The notes below the pieces were generated by a model. It had not been told where the DNA came from. It did no database searches and saw nothing but the letters and a program-made list of their open reading frames with translations. DNA of 64,000 nt. It comes from Zingiber officinale. Its lineage: Eukaryota; Streptophyta; Magnoliopsida; Zingiberales; Zingiberaceae. A program made the translations under genes and the position numbers. How positions within the stretch are numbered: position 1 is the stretch's first letter; every line of letters begins with the position of its first letter. This document shows, piece after piece, positions 46,001 to 58,139 of this stretch. The stretch lies in assembly GCF_018446385.1 (NCBI RefSeq), contig NC_055990.1:24619058-24683057 (forward strand), given 5' to 3'.

Positions 46001-49000
46001 AATCGATTAAATAATTGATTAAGGAGTAATTAATCAAATTATCATTTAATTATTAATCGGCTTAATAATTGATTACTTAGCGGTTAATTGAATTATTAAT
46101 AAATTGATAATTGGTTAGATATCAATTAAGAGTTAATTGAGTTATTAATTAGTTTAATTAACTTAGAAGTTAATTGAATTACTAATTGGATTGGCAATTG
46201 ATTAATCAAATAAAAGATTGGAACCTGAAACAAACATTCTAATTGGAAGACATTCAGGACCTTCTACATAACTTTTCTCCTTTGACCTCTTAGAACTATC
46301 TTGGTGCATGACGTTTTATTTTATATTGGTTTGGATAGGTTATAAAATTATATGATACTCTACTCTTTTGCTTGTTACGTGTCATTTCACTTGCATGACC
46401 TTTCTATGTCGATTGATATCTAGATATCCTCGGCTGTGATTCATGCTTTATACTTATCTTCATACCATATTAAGTTAGTTGAGATTATGTGACTCAATTG
46501 TTAATATTTACTTGATAAGAATTTTTAGTGGATAAAATGTCCTTAGAAGGATATGTATGACTAGCAATTATGTTTTCCCTTATAATAGCCTTAGTATGGA
46601 ATATAACTAGCAATTATGTTTTCCCTTATAATAGCCTTAGTATGGAATATAACTAGCAATTATATTTCTCTTATCATAATCTTAGTATGGATTACAATAA
46701 TTACTACATTAGAACTCTAAACTTAATATTAGAGTATCCGCCTATGAAAATCATTCGTGGTAGCGTGTTGTCACCAGCAATCAGTAGTTATCCACACATC
46801 TTGTCTGTCCACGAGCTATTTATACACCCTGACTGCACTATTGACTCATTCATGGTAGCGTGTTGTAGTCCACACTCAGTAATTATTTACACACTCTATC
46901 TACCCACAAGACTCGTTTGTTGTAGCATTTTGTCACCTGACAGTGACCACGATACCTGCTCAAGATAGTGTGTTATCATACATAGTCAAAATATATTTAC
47001 ACACCCTGTTTGCCCACGAGGCATGTTCATGATAGAGTGTTGTTTTAAGCAAATAGTGGTTATCTATACACTCCGACTGCTCACAAGACTCATTCATGGT
47101 AGCATGTAGTCATTCGTAGTCAGTATCTATTTACACACCTTGACTTTCTGCCCACGAGACCCGTTCGTGGAAAGTCTCCCACAAACAATGCCTATCTTTA
47201 CACCTTAACTACCCACGAGACAGGTCAGGGTAGCATGGTTCACCCGCAATCAATATATGATTAGTGCATGGTTCTAATTGTTTTCATTATGCAATGTTGT
47301 GTTAACTTGTCATTACAGAGCTAGATTTGTGGATGTGGATGGCTGCATGGATGCTCCCAAGTAGACATTAATATGTTACTCGATATGTTTTCCTAGACAC
47401 GTGATGTACATGTTAATCTGTGTAAAGTTAGATTACCTTGGTTTTCCTTGACCTTTATAAACTTCTTAGTTCATGCACCTTTTTTCTGATATTCCTATGG
47501 TTTAAATGTGTACTTGCTTCCTGCTTCCTTTGACCTCCAGGTTAGTAGATAAAGAGGTGTTGTGTCCACATAGTCAGGGAAGAGTCCCTAGAGTTGCTCA
47601 AAGATCCTAGCTTGCTGATATGGCTTGACATTGAGTTATTTGGTTTCTTCGTCTATTTTTTTTTTCTTTTCTTTTTTGTTAAAACCAAATGTTTACCTCA
47701 TTTGGTTTGGTATGTACACATGAACATGCATACATGCATTAACATTTAGTAATTTAGTGATTTATGTATTGCATTGATATTTGTGTTGAGTTAAAGAAGT
47801 TCAGTCCTCTTCTTATATTGTCATTAGGGAGTACCCTCTGATCTAGCGGAATTATACCAAGCATAGCATATCTATAGACATTATTAGGGACATAACCAAG
47901 TATTGTTTTCCAAATTAAAAGGATTCACAAAGTTCAAGATTCTTATTATAAGACAAACAGGAACTATCTTTAGATTAGTAATCCTCAAATAATAAGAAAG
48001 TGTTGTGACGGTTCAACATACAAGAATATGAAGGTGGAGTAAATAGTCAATATAAACTCCAAAAACTCATGCTTCATGAAAACCCCCATCCTTCCATGAA
48101 TCCTAAATGGAATAAGAATTACCATTTTGTATTAAGCAATAATTCAAAGTTTAGCAAGTTTAACAAAGAGCGGCCCGATGCACGAAGCACCCGTCAATGT
48201 GAGGTCTCATAGAAGAGTAGACCATATTGGATCTATTATACGCAGGCTATTTCCACGACTCAAATCCGTGACCTCCAGGTCCCATGGCAGCAACTTAATT
48301 GTTGCGCTAAGGCAGCTCCCCTTCTTAACAAGAATTAACAATTAATGATAAATTCAAATGGAAATCACACGCATTAACTCTAGAGAAAAGTTTAAAGATT
48401 GAGGAACATAAACCTATCAAATGCCTTCTACTACTGTAAAAGATCAATTGTTAAGTATAACAATCGGGAGGCCTGAAAAACAGAAAATGAATAAGTGTTA
48501 CCAAATATGTATTCAGAAGTGTTTGAGTGAATGATGCGTGGAATGCGTTACAGATATAGCAGAAGTATCTCTGCTAAACAAACTATATAACTGAGTAGAA
48601 AATAATGTGTCACACATTGTAGCCTTAGCAAAAGAATGCAGGCAGAATTGTGTCAGTGGAAAATGAGTAAATGTAACCAAATATGTACTAAGAAGTGTTT
48701 AGTGAAGGATCCAGGTAGAAGAATGTGTGGAATGTGTAACAAATGTAGAAGTTCCTCTGTTAGACAAAACATATAATTGAGAGGTGGCAAGCATTGCAAC
48801 CTTTTCAAAAGAAGATGAGAACATGCAAACCAAATAATGTAGGAGAAAATGAGTAAATGTTGAGTATTTGAAAAATCCATGAAGGACCTAGGTAGAAGTT
48901 CGTGTGGAATGTGTTGCAAGTGTAGTAGAAGTACCTCTGTTAGACAAAACATAAAACTGAGAGGTGACACACATCACAACCTTAGCAAAATAAGATGAGT

Positions 49001-52000
49001 ATATGCTACCTAACAGAAATTGGGATGACAAAGTTGTAGATTAAGAGGATGGGAGTAAATGAAGCGTTTTGGGTGATTGTGTCTGACTGTGCCATATAGA
49101 TGGTGTGCTTAGTGGATAACCATGAAACATGTAGACATATACCAAGCTTCCAACAGTGAATATATTTTAGTTTGTCATGTCCACCAATGGTCTCTACTAC
49201 CACAAGACTCTTTAAATGGGAACTATATGGCCAAAGCAAATCTATTGAGGGGTCAAATGGTGATGTAAATTTGGTAGACACCCTCAGCATAATCAAGTAA
49301 ACATCCTAAAATCTAGCCTTCATAGGCTTCAACTTAGCACAAATTGCATGAAGAAAACAGTAAGGAGATGATTTAAATAATCTTGCAGTCTCTGCTATGT
49401 TAGGTAGGTATTTGGGAAATCAACAACAATAGCATAAAAAAGTCAAATAAGAGTGGTGATCTCTATGTAGGATTGCAATAACTAGAACAGACTAACAATT
49501 ACATTGAAATTTGAGAAATATCTCCCATGTATAGATCTCTGGCCTCTTCGAGTCTCATAGAGTGATTTAAAGAATTATTAGAAGATTCTCATGAGGTTGG
49601 AATCCATGGGCTGTTAGAGGATGGAAAACTACTGAGCATCAATTTTCTCGCATAAGGCTTTGGTAGATTAAAGAATCTCCACAACTTGAGGGTGAGATAT
49701 TCTATCTATAAACCAAATGTGAAATGGTTACAGCCAACAAATATGCAGTGAAGTGAGGAACTGAGTATGTTAAGATTTAGGGGAATTTGGCAAAAAGGGT
49801 AGCCAAAATTTGCAATGCAAGACAACAAACACCATTTCTATTTTAAAAAAAAAAAAATAGTAAGAGGCTCAAAAGGAGCTAGTGTTGTTCCAATGCCCAA
49901 ATCATGCATGCACTCCTCACGTAGCCTCGATGGTAACCAAGCATCAGGTGATGAGTGCAGCAAAGTTGCCATAATCCTATGATGCTATAGAGGTTGAACG
50001 GCAATGCAGTACGAAGTAGTCGTAGTGGTATTTTGCAATAGGTGGCGATGAGAAGATTGCATTCTCATGATGTACACGAGACCTTAATTTGTTGCAGTGA
50101 GTGAGCAACAGAGTGATGAGAAGAAGGTGTAGCGAATAAGCGATGATGTGATGAATCTCGTTCTTACAATAAGCTTGAGGCTTGATTTTGTTGTGGCACA
50201 TAAGCAAAGTTGTGGTTGATCATTAAAAAAAAGGACAGTCCAATGCACGAAGCTCCGCTAGTGCAGGATCAAACCACATTGGATCTATTGTACACAGTCT
50301 TACTTTGCATTTTGCAAGAGGTTGTTTCTACAACTCAAATCTGTGACCTCAAAGTCACATGGCAACAACTTTATTGTTGTGTCAAGGCTTCCCTTTAGTA
50401 CTTGATCATCCCAGATTCATCAAAATTAATAAAAGCCCATAGGCACACAACAAACAAAATTAAAAGGAGTTGACAAACAAAATTAAAAGGAGTTGAGATG
50501 TATGGAAGGTTTGGTTGGTCTTAGGAAGGGACTAGGCGAAAACTCAAGCGATGAGCTCAAGGCTGCATGGGCAACAAGCAACAAAATGATTTGGTGGAGA
50601 TGCCTTGGTTAAGTTCAGTTAGGTATTACAACAATAACAATAATAACCAAACTTTATCCCACTAGGTGAGTTGGCTAGGTATGTAAGATGACACAAATAT
50701 CATGCTATGCTACATGAGAATTTAAGATTAGTTATTGTAGGTTAAGTAGTATTTTTTACTTCTCTCTGTATATAAATCATGATAGTATAATTTGATACAA
50801 ATTTAAAATTTTCAGCCATGTCGAAGTTTCATTCACTAACCGAATTATGATGATTTTGGCATCATATCATATTGTGTCCAATATTATTCCAATATTTAAT
50901 AAATTAAACTATTAATAATAATATAATTAATTTTATTCTGTTTAAATTTTTGTATTTAAATTTAAAAAAATAGAAAACCAATTAAATGAAATGAAATTAA
51001 TACTTTAAAGTTTTATAGTCCAATGAAAATTAAGCTTATCAACTAGAAATGGTGATATCAAATGGGTTCAAACCAACCTAATTTGGATTTATTTTGATCT
51101 ATTTAAAACTAAATCAAATCTATATTTATAAGAGAGAGGTTCAACCACTTTATTGAATTAGATAGTTTTATTTTTATAAGGTTAGGTTTTTTCTTCCTCT
51201 TGATTCACCACGTAGCCTTACGTCGTCCCACACCTTCACATCTCGACTAATTAGACTATGATATAGACAATCTTATAATTGACTCATGAGTCAACCCTTA
51301 GGTGGACATGTCAGTACATATGCACATATATTATGTATGAAACGTCACGTAAAGAGTTACAAATCACAAAATCATCAAATATACTATGTTATATAATGAT
51401 AAGATAAATTCAATAATAAATTATAAAATAGAAATAAAATTAAAAAGCTGTCAAATGAGAATTTTTCTAGAGAATTTTGAAACAAGAAATACCTCTTCAA
51501 AAGGAACAAACACAAAAGGTGTCAAACCCCTTCTATGAGAAATAGCAGGTACATCAGGGTCATGTGTTTCATCCTCTTCCCAACCTTCCACAAGTCCAAG
51601 CACGCCATCTACGTGACTATTTACTTCATTTTCATTTACACCAGTTGTAACAAGTCTCAATAGATCAAGCCGATTGTTTGCCCCCATAGTTGTACCTCTA
51701 AGCCTGAAAAAAATGAGAAGCAAAAACTATTGATTTGAAGAGGGGAATCTTTGGTTCAGCAAATACCAGTACAATTTTAGAACCAAAGAAATGTTCTCCT
51801 GCAGCATTTATCTAAAAAAGAAGCTAACTAGTCGATTACCTAAGACGCATTGTTAGCACAGTAAGTCGCATGCCTGGGTATAAGAGAGCAGCTTCAACCT
51901 ACAAGCTCATAATAAACCAACACATGATACATGGTGGACTATTTTGCTGAATTGATCAACAGATGAGATATTTTTTATTTCATGGGCAAGAAGAAAATGG

Positions 52001-55000
52001 GTTAGTAGATGCTATTATACAAACCTGATCTTCAGTTAACTTGTAGTCACCTCTGAACACACATTCAGCCTTGGAAGCATGATTCATGCACTTAGCCACC
52101 TCTTTAACTTTTTGTGAAGATATCTGTTTGATCATAAAGATTTCATTAGTAAGTGAATCAAGGAAAAAACAAAACATAGCAAATTATAGTTCACACTTAT
52201 AACCTTGTACAAGAACTTCCCACTTGGAAAAAATCTTAGGTAGCGATAGTAGCAAACCTACAAATTAACCAGAATGTAAATACAATATGAGGTGCAGGTG
52301 CTTCAAAATAGTCCAAATTAGAATTAGGTTTCACTCAAAAATAGTTCTCGGAGCAGTAATTACTTTGATTTGTGCAAAAGAGCATATTTTTCTATAACAC
52401 AATTCTACTTTCAAATGCAAGGTGTCAAAGTTGATTCTTATGGATTCACCTCAGCTAACCACTGTCTCACTGAACTACCAGACAAAAAGGTATCAGGAAA
52501 AAGGATACAGCTACACTAAGACAAAATCTGGTTTTGGGGTCAGTTAAACTAAGAAGGAAATGACCAAACAAAGAAAACACTACACAAGAACATCATGCGT
52601 CAAGTAAAGCTATGGTAATATCTTACCACATGGACAGGATTTGTAACTTTCCACTCTGCTACCCCCGTACGAATATAGGTATTTCGGCTAACATAGAGAC
52701 CTGAAATGGAAAGTTTACAGTCCTTAACTGAGTCAGCATAGAACATATGAAATAGGAATTAGCTAAAAGCGAGAATGACCAGAGCAGCAGAAAGTTAACA
52801 GTTTAGATGTCATGCTGCACCTATCAGTATTAAGTAAAATGTTATTTTCATGAATATACAACAACTTTTATTTCTTTAAAAGAAAGTGATATGATCTCCT
52901 CAAAGGACCTTGTTTCTAAGAACATAAAATATAGCAGGTCATGGACGACTGCTATCTCTCATCAGATTATCCATAAAAAGAAGTTTATCTACTATTTAAA
53001 ACTAGAGAAATTTCAGAACCCAAGTCAGCAACCATAAAATTACCATCATGATAACCAGAATTTGCTCAACTAACAAAATAAAGTTAAGATTCTCATGGAC
53101 CAGAAAAAATATATAAATGGTGCCCTACCATTCCGAGATATCTTTTGATAAATTGCCCTTAGTCTCACAACAAAAGTTCATCTTCAATCTATAAGATATG
53201 CGGAACTGAAGGAGAACATAAAATATATAAAAAAAAAATCAAATTATTACCATCATTTCGAATTCTTGGTCTCTGGACCCACATTTTCCTCCAAGAACCA
53301 TTGTACAAGCTTCGGACGATTATGTAATTTGCTTCTGCTCCATAACTCTACGAGGGTTGATGGGCAATGTGCAAAACATGTTAAAATCATGAGCAAACAA
53401 AAGGACTATGAAGTATATACGATTTGAGAAGTACCTGCCAAATCTTTAGGCAGACATTTTGCCACAATATCGGATTACGAACAGTATATCTCCATTTGCG
53501 GCAAACACATGCCGCTCTTCCCAAAGTGTATGGCCTCATGCGTGCAAATACCTAATTTTAAACACATAAGTTATCAATCCAGAACTTCACATTCTGAGTT
53601 CAAGCAAATATTTCTAGAATGGCACTTAATTAGTTTTGAATACGAAAACTCTGATATCATAACTTCACATCCTTAGTTAAAGCAATTATTTCTAGAAAAA
53701 AAATTATTTAAGTTTAAAACAACTAAGAAATGTGGCTAAAGTTCATGCAACTATACATACCAAAACAAGTGAAATGGAATGATGCAAAATAGTACTTCTG
53801 TGTTAGTTAATTCATTGAATGTAAACACTAATACAATGATATACAGATTGTTATCACCCCACTAACTATAAACAAAAACAAGTGGAATAAAATGATGTAA
53901 AATAGTAATTCTGTCAAAATGATTCATTGAGATGTAAACACTAATACAATGGTATGAAGATCCTTATCACATTATAAATTAAACATCACTAGCAATGGAA
54001 TTAATATAACATTATACCTCATAAAATCAATACCTAAAATCCAATATGTGCATGCTACGTGAGAAATTAAGAACACATAAACTACATCATATATTTGTCA
54101 CTCATACAATTTGCCCATTTTAGATAATGAATGAAAAATGTACCTCAAAGAGCAATTCATCCGGCAAACAACGATGAATTAGAGCAGGGTCAACGTATGG
54201 TTTACTGCTGAAACTTCCAAAGGGAGCAACAGGTCTGACCCTATTGCCATAAAGATCTGATCAGAGAACCAAACACATGGACTAATTAGAGCAAATAAAC
54301 TGTTGAAGTATCACTTGCAAGTACCATGAAACAGGATGGATAATGAAGTTCACTATTGGTAGAAACTAAATCTAAGCATACTTAGCCAAGGTCTATCTGT
54401 TCCCATGAATTCCACAGTTCTCAGGTGAGAAAATCGATTATGTTCTGAAGGAACTGATATAGAGATATCTGCAAAATAGCATCATAATTAAGGATAGAGG
54501 ACAAGTTATAACTTGTACAATATATATTCACCTTGTTATGGAGAAAATAAAGATTCATATGATTGGTACAACAACAAGAAGCACCATTGATTTTCAAATT
54601 GTTTGATTTTTTCTTTCATGGACATTTCTAGCAAGTAATTTTACTGCTATAATGCTTGCAAGTCTTTGTAATGTTGGACTAATGACACTTTGATTCACAT
54701 CGTCTATCATGGACATCTGATTACCCTAATATACCCACAATATCCTATCCATTCCTGCCTACATGATTTTAACTCATTTGGCCATAATAACTTTTGATGG
54801 ATATCTTTTTCCATAAATAAATATCGAAGATTTGACCTTACAATTATCCTAAAATTTTCATTTAATCAATAAGCACAAAAGCACTAGTATCATCTTATTT
54901 CTGTAAAGTTAACCTTCCAATTTCTACTTTCCTAATTTGTCATAAGTCTACCATTTAATATCTTGAACCCTAAGACCTATGATTGTTAATGTTGGAACAT

Positions 55001-56130
55001 TGCAAGAAATGATGATGAAAACATAAGGTCTAAATTTGTAACATTAGGAAGAATTAACTAATTTCTTCTATGCTCAACGACACAATTTTAGTTTGTTAAT
55101 AACTTAAACTAAAATGCAATTTAAAATAGATGTCCTTTAATCATACTTTGCAAAATAGACCTATAGAAATACATCACAAAAATATCATGCGGCAAATTCT
55201 TAAGAGAAAAAGTTGGTTTACTTTCAGAGACATCTTGCCGCAAAGGATAAGTGGCAAAATCTAAAAATATTCCTTTGATCACCTCTTGAACCTAAATTTC
55301 AAACTCTAGAGCATATAAACTACAAATAAATCTCAACAAGGAACAGCTTTAAATTTTTTATTCACTGACACCTAAACAGGCCGATAGCAATTCTCTGAGG
55401 AACTCACACCATGTAATTAAATTTGCTATTGATTGATAACTAAAGAGACCAATAATCATCCCGAAACAAGAAACATACATAAACTCACAACAGTTAATGT
55501 GAAAACAACGAAACAAAAGACATTACAAAAAACTACAGTGAAATCATACTGGGTAATTGAACAAAAACAAAAACAAAAAAAATGCACAACGAAATTCCTA
55601 TAATCGTTCTAACTCTTCTGGAGGTAATCAAATCCCCAATAAAAAATTTAATTCAAAAAAGATGACATAAATCAAATAAGATAACATTACGGACGCGCAA
55701 CTATACAAGCATAAGAGTCAAGAGAGTAAAACATAATCCGCAGAACACCATGGTCGAGTACTTTTTCCTCCGGGAGCATCTCCAATCGTCAAAAGAGTGC
55801 AAAAGGGGGAGAATTCGTAGTAGAAAACTCACCCGAAGCCATCAGCGATCGAGAGAGCGGTTCTAGGTCGAAGAATGAAAGGTCCAAGATGAGAGAGGCC
55901 TTCTCCCCGCTAGAACACGACGCTCGCTTATTACTCGAAGCTAAAATCTCGACCATCTGCCTTGATATGCACGGTTGTGATCCGTGGATAGAAATGTAGA
56001 CGGTCCCATGATCCGGGTCCGACAGCATGTCTAGACTAGAAACATCAGTCGAATTTGATGTTATCACAGAGAGACGAGCCCCGAGGCCCGAGCTTGCAGC
56101 CACGTCTGTAAACGGATCCACCATCAACAT
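43091..56130 (-). CDS. F-box protein, FBXO9/Hrt3-like family, 11 exons
   Basis: Substrate adaptor of an SCF ubiquitin ligase; the F-box binds Skp1/ASK. Exons (minus strand): 56130-55833, 54468-54382, 54256-54144, 53551-53435, 53347-53251, 52700-52627, 52257-52204, 52123-52025, 51898-51840, 51703-51493, 43150-43091. All have GT and AG borders, and the phases join to 1269 nt (422 residues). Residues 1-100 are low-complexity and acidic/serine-rich. The F-box (about 157-205) spans exons 3-4: [41 protein letters not shown]. The FBXO9-type C-terminal half follows with [44 protein letters not shown] and [13 protein letters not shown]. The last exon adds [18 protein letters not shown] and a TAG. The last intron is about 8.3 kb. 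A second in-frame ATG is at 56124. It appears intact; the substrate is unknown. Confidence 0.87.
43757..44838 (-). mobile_element. 5'-truncated RTE-type LINE in the intron
   Basis: Minus strand, same sense as the host gene. It shows [20 protein letters not shown] (about 44655-44600), the catalytic FADD in [16 protein letters not shown] (about 44561), [13 protein letters not shown] (about 44350), [18 protein letters not shown] (about 44183) and GRGRPKKTW (about 43910). The 3' end (43757-43800) has a (GTT)n tail on the element strand, usual for plant RTE elements. A stop at 44580 and a frame change near 44270 inactivate it. It is cleaner than LINE E. Confidence 0.85.
44883..45070. repeat. 94-bp tandem duplication
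   Basis: Two almost identical units starting CAATTTAATGTTTGATT (44883 and 44977), each ending in a (TA)n run. The near identity points to a recent event. Confidence 0.9.
45235..45550. other. C-rich island in the intron
   Basis: About 300 bases, C-rich on the + strand, with short repeats (CCGAGACCCC, GCATCCAACCGAGACCCC), between AT-rich flanks. Open frames exist on both strands but consist of low-complexity codons. Origin unknown; it may be part of a transposable element. Confidence 0.45.
45551..46205. repeat. AT-rich (TTAATTAA/TGATTAAT) low-complexity tract
   Basis: About 650 bases built almost wholly from permutations of TTAATTAATTGATTAA words, with very few G or C. It looks like a degenerate short-period satellite. 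Confidence 0.8.
46561..46695. repeat. 46-bp tandem repeat, about three units
   Basis: Units beginning CTAGCAATTATGTTTTCCC start at 46561, 46607 and 46653. The first two are nearly identical and the third diverges. Confidence 0.88.
46752..47270. repeat. Degenerate minisatellite array (mostly 60-70-bp spacing)
   Basis: Landmarks of the type TTCATGGTAGCGTGTTGT recur near 46752, 46847, 46914, 46958, 47027, 47091, 47162 and 47221. Each is followed by a CAGT-ATTTACACAC-CC-ACTGCCCACGAG-like string. Units vary in length and sequence. Confidence 0.7.
47271..48159. other. Intron sequence without recognised elements
   Basis: Mixed composition, no coding signature, no clear repeats apart from a T-rich run at 47654-47680. 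Confidence 0.4.
48167..48324 (-). mobile_element. Au-type SINE, copy 1
   Basis: Reading the minus strand: GGGGAGCTGCCTTAGCGCAA (box A region), then GGAGGTCACGGATTTGAG (box B region), then TAATAGATCCAATATGG and TTCGTGCATCGGGCCG at the tail. This matches the layout of plant Au SINEs (tRNA-derived head, CGGGTTCGAGCC box B, CACCGGGCTGCC end). Target duplication TTAACAA lies at 48160-48166 and 48325-48331. Confidence 0.85.
48484..48995. repeat. Three direct repeats of about 180 bp
   Basis: Units start near 48484, 48661 and 48847 (GGAAAATGAGTAAATG...). Each carries AGAAGTGTTT or GTATTTG, GTGTGGAATGTGT, AGTAGAAGTACCTCTGTTAGACAAAACATA and ACTGAGAGGTG in that order (strings shortened). Units 2 and 3 are closest. 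They show no coding potential. Confidence 0.82.
48996..50215. other. Intron sequence without recognised elements
   Basis: No gene or repeat ends were recognised. A run of A at 49843-49858 could be the tail of an old retroposon, but no body was identified. Confidence 0.4.
50224..50401 (-). mobile_element. Au-type SINE, copy 2
   Basis: Minus strand: GGGAAGCCTTGACACAACAA (box A region), GTGACTTTGAGGTCACAGATTT (box B region, decayed), AACCTCTTGCAAAATGCAAAG, TGTACAATAGATCC, GGAGCTTCGTGCATTGGAC and a T-run at the tail. Target duplication TTGATCAT at 50216-50223 and 50402-50409 is exact. Confidence 0.88.
50618..50680 (-). mobile_element. RTE LINE 3' tail fragment
   Basis: ACAACAATAACAATAATAACC followed by AAACTTTATCCCACTAGGTG and GTTGGCT is the reverse complement of the 3' end seen at 43757-43795. 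Only the tail remains. Confidence 0.65.
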
Positions 56131-57639
56131 TTTACCCGATTATCATGGGAACCAATCCGACTTGGATCTACTTTAATGCTAGATAACTTAACATCTGATA
56201 TCTGATCCGGAGGATAGAAAAAAAAAAAATTAGACCCAATTAAATAATTAAATAATTAAGAATGAGTATTCGGATAATTAAATATACAGATATAATAGAA
56301 TTTTTTTTATACCTAACTTAAATATCTGACTAAATAATATATATATATATTAAAGAAAATTTTATTTTCTCAAAATTCATTAATTATTATTATTGATCTT
56401 TAATCTATTTTTATTGAATATGATTAAATTAGGAACGTATGCTATAGCTATTTCATCAAACTTTTTAAATTATGGTGTTTTAGATATAAAGTTAATTTTT
56501 TGTTGAATGGCAGTAGTTAAATAAAATGAAGATGATATTTGATCCAAAATAGATATCTAATTCTTGATGATAAAAAAATGAAAATAGAAATTGGAAATCT
56601 AATGAGGAAAGGATGAAGATGGGATAGATATAATAAATAGGAATGTATACGAAAAATATAAAATCTTATTTTTCAAGATTTTTATGTTGCCAATGTCTTT
56701 TAAATCACTATTTTATGATTCCATCTTTTTTTATTGCTTTAAATATCTCTAATCTACTACAAGACCTCCCTTGTATCTTCTCTGATTCCGATATAAGTTG
56801 TCTTATTTTTCAAATAATTGATTTTCTTTTTTTGTTTGGAATATTTTTATGTTTCGAGCATCTTTTGAATCATTGTATGATGTCTCCTTCTTGAGTTAAT
56901 TGAATAAACCCTAAACTCAATCAATTCAACATTTGTCATTAATCAATTAATATATCTCTCAAGTGTGTTGCCCTTTTTCCAAATTGTTACATTTACATTC
57001 AAATACTTGTCAAAAGTAAAAATTTGTCAAACTTAAATTTCAAAATATCTTTTAGGCCTATATATCCCACTACTTATACCATATAGGTAGTCGCTAAATG
57101 TTCATTATATGTTGTTGAAGTAATTTTTGATCAAGTTATTTCAAATTGATACACCTTTAATAAAATCGCATCACCTTGAAAAAACCTTTTATAATCAAGA
57201 TATGAGTTTACACTATATTATTAGAAAAAAAATTGATATCATTCACTCCAAACGATTTAATTTCGTCGATCTCATTGTAAGATACTGACAAATAAATCAT
57301 GGGAAATAATTTTTCCTAACACAACGATCTTTTGCATGGAGGAAGTTAAGTACCCAATGAGACATTTTTACACTCACTGAGAATTGATCTCGAGACCTAT
57401 TAGAATAAATACTCATATATATACTAACTACATCAATCCATGGAAGCGAGTTTTGCACTGTACTAGGATCATATTAGGAGTGCTAAATTAGATTTTAGAC
57501 AAATATTGTAATTACAAGTTAGGTTAGAGGTCCATGTAAATCTCTATTTTTACATTCAAGGACTCACCTATTTTTGTTGAACTTCTATCTTACATTAAGA
57601 CTATGGAGCGATATTGAGTGTCTTCTTTGTGTTGAACCA
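56131..57639. other. Promoter side of the F-box gene and AT-rich intergenic DNA
   Basis: The first 100 bases upstream of 56130 would hold the 5' leader. No convincing TATA box was picked out because AT-rich words are everywhere. No other gene is visible; open frames at 56643-56894 are T-rich noise. Confidence 0.4.
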
Positions 57640-57895
57640 TGTAATATTAAATTCGGGATAATCAATTTGGCCCCATGAAAATTTTTTACCGGCCGCCAAG
57701 ATAAATTGAGAAGTGCTCGTGACGAGTAACCCAGAAGTCTAGTATATATTCTATGGTTACGCTCTCCATTTGAAATAAAAATCCCTACAAATGTATCATA
57801 TCTGAGGATCAAACCGTAGATGTTTGGATAATAATTTGTCGCCCTTCCACTGCACCTAGGCCGGGGGAGAGTGTCTTCTTTGCCCACTAGGCAAA
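57640..57895 (-). mobile_element. tRNA-derived SINE-like element
   Basis: On the minus strand AGGTGCAGTGG (57848-57858, box A-like) and GGTTTGATCC (57806-57815, box B-like) are 32 bases apart, as in tRNA-derived SINEs. The head reads GACACTCTCCCCCGGCCTAG. Body and tail are not matched to a known family and target duplications were not found. Confidence 0.45.
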
Positions 57896-58139
57896 GCACA
57901 CATTTAGGTCAAATTCTCAAACGAAAGTATGCCTCCAAAGTTATGCAATCAACAATTTGTCTCGAACAATACTGTTGGGGTTCAATCAAAGTCTCACATT
58001 AGAAAGATTTGGTAAAGATCATGGATTTAAAATGATACATGATATCTCTATTGGAATGAAGTATTTTGGGTAGAGCCAAAAAGTAAAGTCATGAGAGTTT
58101 AAGTCCAAAGTAGACAATATCATGTCATTATAAAAATAT

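Larger units (their letters stand above)
43151..51492 (-). other. Giant last intron of the F-box gene (8.3 kb)
   Basis: Donor GAG|GTATTT (51492) and acceptor TTTTTGCAG (ending 43151) fit plant splice sites. It contains an RTE LINE fragment, two Au-type SINEs, an RTE tail, at least four tandem-repeat blocks and AT-rich low-complexity DNA. The other introns are about 80-1365 bases. If it is not spliced, translation would run on through [13 protein letters not shown] to a TGA near 51451, replacing the conserved C-terminus. Confidence 0.8.
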
